Of a stretch of 64,000 bases of DNA, positions 46,735 to 59,172 are shown piece after piece. The DNA is from Polytrichum commune (lineage: Eukaryota > Streptophyta > Polytrichopsida > Polytrichales > Polytrichaceae), in NCBI GenBank assembly GCA_950295325.1, contig OX485809.1:8308001-8372000 (forward strand), written 5' to 3'. How positions within the stretch are numbered: the first letter of the stretch is position 1; each line of letters begins with the position of its first letter. The translations under genes and the position numbers were made by a program. The notes beneath the pieces were generated by a model. It saw nothing but the letters and a program-made list of their open reading frames with translations. It made no database searches and was not told where the DNA came from.

Positions 46735-47750
46735 TGTATGATGTTATTCTAGCTAAAGTAGGTGGGTTGTCATTTTTAAAACCCATTCTCGGGCAAAAAA
46801 TTATTGTACTCTATCTTTTAACTCAAAATGACAATTTTGGTCATGTATCAGTTGTTTTGCATACATCAACACCTTCCATGTTTGGTAAGTTGTATGTCTT
46901 GTTTTTTGTTTGCAAATTCGACATTTGGTTCTTTTAGACAAGTTGTCAAGAAGGCCAAAATTATCTTGAAGAACCCAATCAAGATGTTTGAACATCAACT
47001 TGTAGAGTGTGTAGAGCTCATGGGAGAGGAAAAGAATTAAAAAAAAATGAAATTCACTTGCAAAATCTTTTTCTAAGGTAAAGGAGGCTAATGTGGACAC
47101 CTCCAACTCTATGGAATCATCTAACCAATGGATTTGAGTATTAGAAACTTGAGCAGGTTAGCAATCGCGAATCAAGACCAAAGAATCTTAAAATGTTGAA
47201 ATTGGAGTTGCGGAAGGTGTTGATCTAAGATTCAAATTCTCAATGTTTTGTTATAAGGTGGGGGGGGGACTTTTTTATCATTCAATGTTGTGTAAGTGGA
47301 CAACATCATTAGCAAACTCTACATGGGTCATTTGTCAATGAAAACCAAGTTGAATGCTAATATCGGTTGTGTCACGTCTCTAAAGTGGTCACATGTAAGA
47401 TAAAATGTTGTCGTATTGTTTTCCAATTATAAAATACCCACAATACAAGTTGGTCCGCACCTCATAGCCACATGCAGCCTCATGATTTGCCCACCTTAGG
47501 TATAAAAATCAAGTGTGTCATAACTTGGTGGCTAACACTCTTAATTATGGATGATGGTGGGTGTAGTTTGACTTTTGCGAAGGTGACTAACCCAAATATC
47601 GTCAAGGCGATGGCTAAATCATCACCATATTAAAGTGATTGTACTACCAATTAGGAGGCAAAAATAGGTGTCCAATTAAGGGAGCTAACCGAATTAGCCT
47701 CATCTACTATGCTTGTGGAATTTATGGTGAGACATCATGGCTATTGACTT
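46735..47750. other. intergenic DNA, no gene seen
   Basis: Continues the pre-insertion sequence interrupted at 39585. A G9 run lies near 47262-47270. No domain was recognised in the short frames. Confidence 0.4.
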
Positions 47751-48467
47751 GTAGATGAAACTTCCATATCCAATATTTTGGGGCAATCTAGTAGGTGGCT
47801 TCAAGTTCAATCCGATGTGCATGAAAGGAAAATGAAAAGGGTGAAACATTTAAATTTCGTCAAATTGAAAAAAAAAACTCTTATGATATGGTTTGATCAT
47901 GTCAAAGCAAGGAGGGGGTTGTTAATAATACAATGTTCTCTCAAGAGGTTGTGGAGTTTAGGGATGCTTTTGGCATCTCGGAAAATGATTTGGAAACTTT
48001 CTCCTGGGTGGTTGGGGAAATTCAAGGCTAGACACAAAATTTCGTGTCATAATCTTTGTGGTGAATTTAGTGATATTGATGCTCGTGGCATTGGAATTTC
48101 TCGAGCCATATTGCATGCAATAATTGCAACGTATGATATTTAGGATGTTTTCAGTTTTGATAAGATATAGTTGTATTACATGGCACCTCCTTCAAAAACA
48201 TTGCACATAGGTTGGCCTAGGGGGAGGAAGAAGAAGAAAGATTGTTTTACTTTGGGGCTTTGTAAAAATGTTGCAAGGAAGGAGCAAATGGAGATGTTAT
48301 TTATCCATAAATCAATACAACCAAGGTGTTTTCCTACAACCTTTGATCCCAATATATTCATGCATTATTATTTCAATGCCACAACATGGATGACATAGGA
48401 TCTTTTTCCAAATTGGGTGACGGCTAAGAACAAATTGATGGCAACAATTTTTCTTCTTCTTTGTTAA
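47751..48467 (+). pseudogene. CENP-B/pogo (Tigger-like) transposase relic
   Basis: One frame, interrupted by stops (48141-48143, 48168-48170, 48396-48398), reads a helix-turn-helix start (VDETSISNILGQSSRWL). A CENP-B-type DNA-binding segment follows (LMIWFDHVKARRG, then SPGWLGKFKARHKI). Next comes the start of a DDE domain (TLHIGWPRGRKKKKDCFTLG, NPRCF-like IQPRCF, TTWMT.DLF.NWV). This order is that of Jerky/Tigger/pogo-like Tc1-mariner transposases. The expected DET motif is mutated (FDKI). No inverted ends were located. Confidence 0.75.
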
Positions 48468-48704
48468 TAAATACAGACATTCATACTATTCATAGTATGT
48501 CAAACACCATGATTGGTGTATTTGAAGCATTTGCATTATCAAATATCACTTTGTTATTTTTTCTCAACAAACATGTTTGAGAATTTGCAAGCATGGCTAA
48601 GAGGCAAAGGCGAATCACTCATATGGTTTATCTCATTGACAAGGATGAAAGTTGGGTCCATTTGGAGCAGAGCCCACTTGGACTTGAAGTGGGCCTTAAC
48701 TTTA

Positions 48705-48872
48705 GCCCTACTTTACAAAGTGGGCCGTAGAGTGGGCCTTGCAATATAAAGTCCATAGGCCCACTTGTAGGGCCCAAATTGGAAATTATACTTTAAAGTG
48801 GACCCTCCAAATGGGCCTAGGGACTTTATATTGTAAGGCCCAATCCACGGCCCACTTGGGCTTAAATGAATT
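48705..48872. repeat. long imperfect palindrome (foldback)
   Basis: The left arm, around AGTGGGCCGTAGAGTGGGCC and GCAATATAAAGTCC, and the right arm, around GGACTTTATATTGTAAGGCC and CCACGGCCCACTT, are inverse copies over about 70-75 bp each, centred near 48788. Similar words recur on both sides (48640-49190), so it may be part of a larger decayed MITE. No target duplication was found. Confidence 0.7.
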
Positions 48873-48875
48873 ATG

Positions 48876-51761
48876 CCTTTGTTTGAACTAAAGTCATAAA
48901 GTCATAAAGTCATAAATGAATGTATGACAGAAATTGGGTGAAGTGGGCCGAAGGTGCGAAGTGGGTCTCCATAAACCCTCGACCCATTTTTTTGGCATCG
49001 GCCCATTTCTTTCCCTCCAAAACGCCGCCATGTCACCCGCCACGTAAACTTTAGGAGAAGTGGGCTGACTCTCAATATATAGCCCTTGGGCCCATATTAG
49101 GGGCCATTTGGGCAATCTAAGCACTCTCATTGGTTGATGCCTAGGGTTTGGAAATGGGCCCTAGTATAAAGTGCCCCTGAGTGTTGAGAAATTTCCTGAT
49201 ATTTGGATAACTTTATGATTATTCTTCCTTCCATTTAGGCCATATGAATCATTTGTTTCTAGAAAAATCAGGCTTGATTTTTTAAATCATTTTTGGCCTA
49301 TCAACATGCTATCAACCTATAGTACCGACCCTTCAATTTAATCAAGCCCCGACATGGCTTCAAGGGCAAGGAATTCGAGATTCTCTATAATTTCATCTTC
49401 TATCAATTCTTAGGAAATGCATACCATTCTTCAGAAAGTTTTTTCATTCTGATGAGGTTTTTCAATTCAATATATAAATATCACCCCAAAGTCCTAGAGG
49501 TCTTGCTCCATATCATAAAATATCATAAAATAATATATATTCCTTCACCTTATTTGGAGTGAAGAACAAAATAAAGTTGTGAAGATTGATTGTTAGACTA
49601 CAACCATATGGTTGTGATAACAACAATAATGTCAATATTGTATAGCATTGTATATTGAGTTTTTATACGTAATTGACCAAAATTTCACTCTAATTTAGTC
49701 CCTAATGGTCAAACTTGAATTTTGTGTAAACTGCCGTTTTTGGGCAAAAAAAATCAACACATTCACTTTTTGATGCATGGTCGTTCCTCTTGGTTCACAT
49801 TTGGTTTACACCTGGTGAGGGGTCCAAAGGCTTTGTAAATTGATTTTGTAAGAAATCGGACCATGGAAGTTGGACCATGAAGTCGGACCATGGAAAAAAG
49901 CCATCTTCCATGGTCCGATTTCATGGTCCATGGTGTAAACCGGCCCTTAGATTAACCTTCTCACCCGCCATTAGGTCAAACAAGGTGAATGTTATGTAAT
50001 TAACTTTACTAAAGTGCTCTATATGATGTGCAAAAGCAATTATCTCAAAAGTGTTTAAGGAAGAAGGTGAAAATCATGTGTTAGAAGTGCTAACAAACCA
50101 CGATTTAGCAAGTGTCAACTAAATATATGACTTAGTGTGGTGCTAAAAATGGTGTAGCATGCTAATTAGAGTGGTCTCCGTGACTCATCATATAGCATTA
50201 AGTGTCATGTGACACCCTCTTTAGTTGTCACCACATGTTTTCCATACATTGATTTATGGTGCCTATTCAATATTGGAACCCCTTTCTAATCTCCCACGCA
50301 TATAAAGAGAGAGACATTTATAAGAGTGGCACGTCATTTAAAAGATATTGTGGCATTCCCACAATCTGTTAACAAAATCAATATCAATAAAATCTCTCTC
50401 TCTACTTTGTATTGTCCTAACCATAAACGAACTAAACTAGTTACTTATGCTAAACCCAGGGTAAAGTTACTTTAGGGTTAGGGTAGTCTCAACTAACGAA
50501 TTTCCACCATAGATCAGAGCATCTGCATCTATGGCCATGAAGGACTACCTAATTCTATATCAAGAGAGTGAGATCACATGGACCTCCTTTCAAAGGATAA
50601 ACCGCGGTGGTTGTTTACCCTAAGTAACTTTTGAGCTTAGCGTAAGTGGTGCAGTATGGGTGTTTTGGGAGGTGTATGTAATTCAACTCTAACCTCGGAT
50701 GCACAAGGTTCAAATGGCTAAGGAACAAGTAGAGTACTCCATGAAAGTATGTGTATTATTGGTTGCAAACGTATGTTCATGATGTACATTATTGTGTGAC
50801 ATAGATAACAATTGGGTTATGCTGTTATTCACCTCGTGTACGTTACTAACCCTCTCTTTGGATTTGGTTGGTGGCATGGGCACATGTGAGGCAGACCCTT
50901 CACAAATTTGACAACATCTTTAGGTTTTGCATACCAACTTTTGTCAAAAAATAGTGTGTAAATAGGGCTTAGACATTCTTTAATCATGAGGAATGTTAGG
51001 CAGTATATTAAGTAACGATAGGACTTTTGAAGTAGTAATAGACAAGGCTTGTACTAGAGGTTGACATACTTTGGATATGAAGGACATTACTTTACATTAA
51101 GGGTACAAAGGTAAAACCTTAGTAAGTGGTTTTCATTCTTAGAGATTTACCAAGAAAAAACAATGACCATGGTAAGTGGTTTGGTATGCAAGGGAGTAGC
51201 CATGGGAAATGATCCCACCTACCCACCCATGTTTTGTAAGGTACATGGATATGTAAAGGAATGGTATGGCCTCTTTATAAGAGGATGTATTGCACAAAGA
51301 CTAAGCTTGACAGTAAGCATGGTTGTAAGCAAGAAAAGCCCAACTCTCTCGGATTGTGTAGTATGGTGGGGCTTTGAGATGTCAACGTTTATTACAACAA
51401 CATTGCATGTTGTGGAAAGGAAGAGGAGTATACTAAATAGTCTTATTATTGTGGGCCACAATAGTATTCTAGAGCCCACATTAATTTTCATACTGTGAAA
51501 TAACATGGGCCACATTCATTTCCAACCCACACTACATTTATAGTAAAAAATTAACATACAGACCCACCCCATATTGGTCGAGTCCAAGTCATTGGAGATG
51601 AATCGGCCACAAGCTTATCGGAGATCAAGTTTTTATGCTGGATGGATGGATGGATGGATGGGATGTACGCTTATATGTGATAATTCTCTCTCTCCCAAAA
51701 GGTTCCACATATGGTGCAACGTATAATTAAGTCGGTCGATGACAAATAGCGTGGGCCACAC
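48876..51761. other. intergenic DNA, no gene seen
   Basis: A (GGAT)n run lies at about 51639-51660. The plus-strand frame at 51163-51498 shows no known domain. A MITE remnant at 49797-49946 is listed separately. Confidence 0.45.
49797..49946. mobile_element. short MITE remnant with GGTTTACACC ends
   Basis: GGTTTACACC at the left and GGTGTAAACCGGCCC at the right are inverse, with TTA to the right (49947-49949). Inside, GACCATGGAAG and inverse copies repeat. The left end is eroded. The end motif resembles that of the 22834-23368 MITE. Confidence 0.5.
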
Positions 51762-51764
51762 TAA

Positions 51765-52354
51765 GGGCCACTTCACACATGAGCCAAGAGCTGTGACCTT
51801 GTAATGGTGAGGACCCTTGACTCTCATCCAAAGGCCGTACCATGGGTGTTGGGAAAGGCGTTTTACGTAGTCACGGGCCCTCCATCATAGTGTGAAGTGA
51901 GAATAGACCATGTTGCGGGACCATTGCATATTGTGTTGGCGGGAAAAGAGTGGAGGATTTGGTTTAATATAATATGTCTCAAACTCTATCAATTTAAGAG
52001 AATTACTTGGTGGTGTTTGTTTGTCCTGGAATCTGTTATGGAATATGCCCTGCAATATGTCCTAAAATATGTCTTGCTGGAAAAATATTAAAAAAGTCAC
52101 GGTCTCCTGGAATTTGTGCCAGGCCCAGCTCTTGGAGGCGAGGCCTGATGCAAATTCCAGTAGTCCATGCACCCTTATCCACAACCTATCATGTAGGACT
52201 CCATGTAGACTTTTCATCCACAAAATTTTTTTTAGACATTTAGACCTTCACCTCCTAGTGTGAAGTGAACTTGGACGGTCTCCGCCTTTTCGACCAATGA
52301 GAGCTCTTACATTGCCATGGTCAGGGGCCTTCAGCCTTGTGTGGGAAGTGGCCC
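51765..52354 (+). mobile_element. PIF/Harbinger-like MITE, copy 3
   Basis: It begins GGGCCACTTCACACATGAG and ends GTGTGGGAAGTGGCCC, with TAA on both sides (51762-51764, 52355-52357). At 590 bp it is longer than the two other copies and differs in the middle, although the last 100 bp include the shared word TTTTCGACCAATGAGAG. It ends about 67 bp before a TATA-like box and 455 bp before the purine-gene ATG. Confidence 0.85.
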
Positions 52355-52420
52355 TAATAAATCAGATGTCGGATTCTATACGTCCAATTGAGCGTACATA
52401 GACGAACACGTACATACGGA

Positions 52421-52450
52421 TATAAATACATACCGGGTGGGGTATAAATA
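52421..52450 (+). promoter_or_regulatory. TATA-like boxes upstream of the purine gene
   Basis: TATAAAT at 52421-52427 and TATAAATA at 52443-52450 lie 360-390 bp before the ATG, which would leave a long 5' UTR containing CAT-type triplet repeats (about 52585-52598 and 52780-52805). Confidence 0.5.
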
Positions 52451-52808
52451 CAGGGGAAGCGGTGAAGCGTGAACCTTAAAGTAGTCTGACATCCAGCACG
52501 CAGGAATCTTCACTGTTGGAGATATCCGCAACCTCGAAACATGCACTCTTTGCTAAGTTAACTTAATCAAGATAGCCACACTCATCATCATCATCATGTC
52601 AATCTCTTACAATCTACCAATTCTGGAATAGATTGCTTGTATTCCCTGCGGATTCCTCGTCACCATTGTGCGGTGCCTGACTTACCCAGACTGATGATAA
52701 AGAACAAGACTCACGACTCCACAGACCAAGTTAAGTGATGGAGAAGAGACTAAGTACTACTTACTCCTAAGCTTAATCCATCATCATCGTCATCGTCATC
52801 ATCACTCT

Positions 52809-55654
52809 GTGCATTGTGCAAACATTGTGCCAAGTTTGGTTTCAAAGAGTTCTCTTCGTTCTGGTTATTCTGGTTCATGTGGTTCTACCAAGTACCGATC
52901 CTATTGTGTAATCCATAGAGATGTTATCGGTGCAGAAAATCATCGGCATGGGGTTAACCCTAGAGCTTGCTTCATAGTCCAAGGCACTGTGAATATCTTT
53001 TCCAGAGCTGCGTGTGTGCAAAATCCTTACTTCTTTATGGCGATGGAGCTGGTAGGACGTGTCAGTGCTGTGAGGCAAACACTGGAAATGGCGCACATCC
53101 ATCACCACGCTAAGTACACCACCAGCGCTAGGGTTAGTGTCCCCTGTTCTTTCAGTACAATTGAATGCAGAAGATTGGGTGGAAAGGCTCAATCTGCTTC
53201 TCGGATCGCACAAAGTGTGGTGGTGGTGCAATGTGGACTAGTATTGCCACGTGAATCGGATGACTGGTTGGGAAGAAGCTTCCATAGGAAACAGGAAATA
53301 GGGTTTATGAAAAAGAAGTGGAGCAGTTTTGTTAACAGCTTGGAAGCGGATGCGGAGGGGGCAGAGGAGAGTGATAGGAAGGATGACGAATCGGAGAGGA
53401 CGAAGCTCGCAGTGTTTGTTTCGGGTGGCGGTTCAAATTTTCGGGCGATACACGCAGGATGTTTGAGTAATGTGATTCACGGAGACATTGCATTTGTGGT
53501 CTCAGATAAACCTGGTAAATTGTCCCCAGCCCACTTTTCTCAGTATTTTCTTTTGCATAGGTTATCTCACTTTTAGTCTTGTAAAACTGGCTGCCTTATA
53601 AATAATATTATCCGTCATCCCTTCCACATCACGCTGTATGATATTGGGTTTGTTGACAGATGGCAAGGATGGCAGTTGCAATTTGTGTATGTATGAATTT
53701 GACGTGAAGTTGTTGGGATTTCAATACATGCTTTGTGGAATTGAACTTCTGAGTCGGATGCCTGTTATGATCTTTGGCGGGTCCAGATTGCAGAGCTTGT
53801 GACTATGCTAGGGATAAAAATATTCCTATTCTAGCTTATCCAAAGGGAAAGAATGCACCAGAAGGAATAACGCCATCTGAGCTTGTACAGTCTCTGAGGT
53901 GCACTTTTGCAACCAACCTGTTCTTTAGTATGGTTGCTAGTGATGATTATTGATTAAATATATAAACGCAAAGCCAAGATATACAAATTGATGATTTAAT
54001 CGTATGTCTCCAAGTAGTTTTTAACCCTGATAATGAAAGGTAGAACCTGATGCTGGCGATCATTTTTATTATGAATCTGATGATAGTGTTGTGCTTGACT
54101 TTGTAGACAGTAATTTAATAGAAGTGCGTGGTCAACAATGATAGACATTTGACAATGTATATGTACGGATGCACCTTCATTGTCCAAATGAAATTCATGA
54201 ACCTTGCTCAAATGTTTACAATATTTCTTGGTAGTTCCTCACCATATTGAGTTCGCCTAAATCATGTCTTTCTTTTATTTTCTCTTTGAATGCTATAAAA
54301 TGTATCAGCCTTCGTATCCATCCTACTGAATAGGGCTGCAAGGGACCTTGAATCTTTTGTGAGGAGAGGAGGATGGTCTGAAAACGTTGAATGTAGGCAT
54401 GCAGGCGTGGAGTATATCCTTTTGGCTGGCTATTTGAGACTGCTACCTAGTGAGCTTGTTCATGCGTATCCTAGAGCAATTCTCAACATCCACCCTGCCC
54501 TACTTCCTTCCTTTGGGGGTAAGGGTTTTTTTGGCATCAAAGTTCATGAAGCTGTTATTAGCTCTGGTGCCCGGTGAGTTGATTTGACCTAAGTAAATTG
54601 AAATTTTCATTTTGTCTCTAATTCAGTGTAAGGTTTGCAACCATTTAAGTTGTGATCGCATGGTTTGTGAGGCAATGCTGCTATCAACTCCTGTGTCTGG
54701 CAGTAATCAAGTATTTTTCTCAGTTTGTCTGATTATGTGATTTGGTGATGCAGAAAAGTATGAGCTATTTTCCTGCTTATGTTTACAGTCTAAACCATAT
54801 TGGTTTGTTGGTCCGTCACATGGATTGCCACTCTTACACCATAGTTCACAATCTAACGCTGAAAATACCTGCTGATGTCGTGGCATGTGTCTGGATGCTT
54901 CATATTACAGTTTGTCTGATTGATTCTTTGACGACAATTGAGAGTCTGAGCCGAACACATTATTGACTTGAACTGCTTTTACTGCATCTGTATAGCAATA
55001 AGGGTAGATACTTTATAGCTGGATGAGAATTGCATTTTTGCTTCTTGTTCTATTGAGGGTTTTCATTTCCAACTGTGGCTCTCTAATTCAGTCATTTTTT
55101 GACCTTGTGAACACATATTATCCTAGTGCAGGTGTAATTGTGATTGTATTCTTCATAAATATAGGACTTGTCTGACTACAGATGTGGCTTTTGGCACAGA
55201 TTTTCTGGAGCAACAATCCATTTTGTAGATGAAAAGTACGACAGTGGTCCAATTCTGGCACAGAGAGTTGTGCGTGTGCTAGTAGATGATAAACCTTCTG
55301 ATTTGGCTGCCAGAATACTGAAAGAGGTATGTGTCATCATACAGGTCTCATTCATTTAGTCTAGCAAAGTTTCGTTCGTTTGATTGGGCCACCCCCCCCC
55401 CCTCCCCCCCACAACAAAGAAATTTCATACCTAGTTCTTCTGCAATCTGCTCAAAATGGGTTGCTTTGTCATCTGCTCCAAGTTATTACGTGTTATTGAA
55501 AATCCTCACCTGCTCACAAAGTATCTTTTGGAATTCTCAGGAGCACCAAATGTATACAGAATCAGTGGCAGCACTATGTGAGGATCGCATATTTTGGCGA
55601 GAGGATGGTGTACCAATCATTCGGAAGTCATGGGACAAGGAAGAGTACTTGTAA
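52809..55654 (+). CDS. purN: phosphoribosylglycinamide formyltransferase (5 exons)
   Basis: GAR transformylase moves a formyl group from 10-formyl-tetrahydrofolate to GAR, step three of purine synthesis, located in plastids (and mitochondria) in plants. Exons: 52809-53514, 53787-53898, 54343-54573, 55200-55326, 55541-55654, all GT-AG, giving 429 residues. The enzyme part starts near residue 198 (KLAVFVSGGGSNFRAIHAG). Catalytic Asn and His lie in ILNIHPALLP and the Asp in HFVDEKYDSGPILAQ. The roughly 195-residue N-terminal extension has no domain, is Ser/Arg-rich at its start and probably holds the transit peptide. Its start could instead be the in-frame ATG of MAMELVGR (residue 77). The end is WREDGVPII...EEYL, close to the bacterial enzyme's length. 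Confidence 0.93.
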
Positions 55655-58427
55655 TGGCCAAGCATTTACAGAACCCTGCCATGTTTTCCACTATGGCATT
55701 GAACATTATGTTCAATGTCTATAGGTGACAAAGCCAGTAGCAGATTTGGTCCTTTGTCATGGAGCAGCTGAAACTGCAAACCTTCCAGCCAGTAAGGCGG
55801 TCGTCCTGGGAATGGACTTTGAAGTGTGCCTATGCTGACATGGCAGGAAGCAAAGCAGGGTTAAGGACGTCATCATATATGTGTGTCTGAAAACAGTGGT
55901 GGGTTAACATAGTCTGCCTAGAAGGATGCAGGATGATTGGTGCCTGTGGCAATGTTGTTGCATGTAGTCCCTTGCATGCAGGGTTTAGGGTTTAAGGAAA
56001 AGAGCTGATACAGCTCCTTTTTCTATAGACCAGAGCTGGCAGCCTTGGACAACCAGTAGTGAGCTTATCAACTACCTAGATCAGCTGCATCAGACGGGAA
56101 TTGGTGGCTCTCGATAGTCGATGGATACTGAAATGCAAGCCTAAAGCCTTTTAATGTCATGCACTTTCAATGAAACATCTATGGTTGCTCTTCCAGGATG
56201 TTGATTATCTGTAGTGTTACATTTAAGGTACTTGTGGCTTATGTGATCAATTTGGACACCTCTATGGACATAGTAAGCCTTATGGTTACGAATGCACATT
56301 GAAAGACATGCGTTATGATTTGATTGGACTATTGCCTGAAGTAGAGAAACTAGTCTAAGTGCAATTGTTAACATAAATGACAGGGCTATATAGTCATTTG
56401 AAGAATGAGGATCTTCACTTTGACCTCTTATAACTTTGGGTCTGAACTTTAAATTTGAAACTAGAGATGCTAATCTGCATGATTTGCAATCTCTAACTGG
56501 ATTTGAAATTTCAGGTTTAATCCAACAGTCAAAATTGTCTGTGTAGTTGGGAATCCCGCAAATGGGGCCACATACTTCCTGCAAGCGTTTCTCCTTAGTG
56601 GATGGATCAACAAGTAGACAATAATAATTAACAAGCAAAACTACTTTAGGGTGATATCAATTGCTGAAAGTGGTTGGGATTTGCAATGCCTACACAAGCT
56701 CATGAATATGGTAACAATTTTTGAATGAGTTCATTGGGTGGGTTGCAAGGTTGCTAGGGCTACATGTCCACCTCTTTGAGTTGGGTCCCTACCACTATTA
56801 CCAAGGTAAAGAAGGTCCAGTATAAACATGACCTCCATAGGTTTGTGGTTTATTCATCTCAAGTAGGTCCCTCTAGACTACCGTAGCTCTTTAGCAGCTT
56901 GGGTAGAGAAAAAAGATTAAAACATTAAAACATTAAAATTTGATTTTAAAGGTTCCTAAACTTTTGGGAAATTAATTATTGTTGAGTGTCTTAAAAATAG
57001 AGGGAATAACATTCAAAGAGTTCTTGAAATCACAAAATCGCCATAGATGAAATTAGGAAAATCATTCATGAATTATAGAAATGATTTGGATGAGTGTCTA
57101 ACTTATTCTAAATTTCTTTTTGTAGTGTGTCCAATTTCAAAGTATTGTTTTGTGGGTTGCCTAACTTACTTTTGCACTTTAATTAATTATTAGGTTGAAA
57201 GGTGCTAGAGCACTATGGTAATTTGTGACATTTGTTGCTAATTTCAGGGTCAATTTTCTCAAAAAGGAAATACATATGCTATACTATAATTGCTTTGGGT
57301 AATATTGGTAGGGGCCCAACTCAAATAGATGGGCATCTAGCCTTGGTCTTGGAAACAAGTGAGTGCCCTCCCTGTTCCCTCTTATTAATCTCAGTGAAAG
57401 GAGGAACCATGTGCACATTAGAGTTATTTGTAAAGTAAAGCAAATGAAACCATGGGTTTAGTCCCAGACCTTGAGTTTATGAGAATCGACAAAAAGACGT
57501 TAAAGTTTTCTTAATGCTTAAATAACATACACAAAGAGCGGTGTTGTGCTAGTAAGAACCAACTTCATAGCTTGTCCTAATCGGATTGCACATGCCGACC
57601 TAGGATTTAGATGATACCCTATTTTAGATCCTAAGATTCTCTCAAAGTCTGAGAGGTGAAGAGAGGAGGTCCCGAAAGTTTCATCTACTCAAAATACGGC
57701 CCAAATATGACGAGTTGAGGAACTCTAAATATAGGGTTTTCTCAAAGAAGGATCAAACCCACAGTTTTGTCCCTTGTTGAGGGACTTTACTAGTAAGTCT
57801 CTTATGAACTTGGAATTTCTATTCTCCAAAATTATTGAGTCGGTGTGGGTAGGAGGGTGATACCTAATTGTGGATCCGTTTCCATACCTCACTTATTCTA
57901 ACACCGTTTTTCAAAAAGTCAACGTGCTATATTGAATATTATATTGTCTTAAAAATTACAATTGCAAAAGATATTGAAAATACATCTTGTATTTCATGTT
58001 TTACTTCTTAAGTCATATACAACTTTTGGCAAAGTACAACCTACATTGCAACCAATGATTGAAGAAGATTATGAATTGGGTGCAAGCACAATACAATGAA
58101 CAACTCTTGATCCTTGCAAAGGTTTAGGGTCATAACCATTTTCAAAACATATTGATCTACAATGCCAAACAATTTATCTTGACAAAACATTTAAAAAGAA
58201 AAGAAAAAATCTACACATTTTAGAAGATGATGCAAATGGTATGCACATAGATTACACTAAACATACACTTGTCTAACTTTTGCTTAAAATACAAGAAAGT
58301 AACATTAAATTGATGGATTTTTTTTTACTTTTTAATAATGCTCTCAAGTTTTAGATGAGGGCATTATTATGAGAAAGTAAAAGTAAATAACAATTAAGGT
58401 TGTAAAATTTATATTCCAAACCATATA
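55655..58427. other. purine-gene 3' flank and intergenic DNA
   Basis: No gene was recognised. The minus-strand frame at 56141-56638 (165 codons) has no motif and is interpreted as chance. AT content rises toward 58400. Confidence 0.5.
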
Positions 58428-59170
58428 CCCTACCTCAACGGCAGGTCCGGCACACCAGTGCCGGATAATTAAAGAAAACAGTGCCCAACCAGGTTCGGCA
58501 AGTGCCACTAAAATTTCCAACTCCGGCACTTGCCGTTGATGACATTTCCGGCACTTGCCGAAGTCTGCTGCCGGAGTCTGCTGCCGGCCGGAGTTATATG
58601 TTTCGGTTTGTGTCTTGAGCCGGTAGACTCTGAGTTTGACAACTGCCTCCTCCTCCTCAGAGACAGACAGAGAGAGTGCGTGTGTCTGTCGGTGTGTTTT
58701 CTTGCTTCTTTTCAAACTGAGGAGTTTTGATCCAGGTGTCTTTGGGTGTTTCTTTCCTTGCACGGCAATTGTGCTTTCAGCTTCCAGAGCCTGGACACGC
58801 TTCTCATCAAACTTCATACCTGCTATATTAAGTTTTTTTGGATGCTTGGTGTGGGGAAAGCGTTTCCAAAGCTGTCAGTTGGTTTCTGGGTGGTGGGATC
58901 TACTCTAAGACCAAGCCAATTTTCCTTCTCCCAAGCACCTATTTCCTTGAACACTCTTCGGAAAGTGTCTGTATACAACACTTGAATTATCGAGCAGCTA
59001 CATATTTATGTGTTGATTTATATTTGCGCTTTATTTACCCAAATTTACAAAAATTTGGCACTTTTATGATAGATTTTCCAACATTTTAGGCACTTTTGGG
59101 TTGCCGAAAAATAATTATTAGGCACTAGCAAAATCAATTAATTATGGCCGAACCTGCCGTTGAGGTAGGG
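58428..59170. mobile_element. TA-flanked inverted-repeat element
   Basis: The left end CCCTACCTCAACGGCAGGTC and the right end as its inverse (one difference, GGTTCGGC inside) form inverted repeats of about 24 bp, and the element is flanked by TA on both sides (58426-58427, 59171-59172). It is 743 bp long. Near the left end GCCGGA/TCCGGC and CACTTGCCG words repeat on both strands. The TA target fits the Tc1/mariner group, but a 2 bp repeat is weak evidence. No transposase was seen; the several overlapping short frames inside have no motif. Confidence 0.7.
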
Positions 59171-59172
59171 TA

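Noticed and set aside
56141-56638. 165-codon minus-strand frame downstream of the purine gene
   Set aside because: No domain, no homologous-looking motifs and no promoter or splice context.
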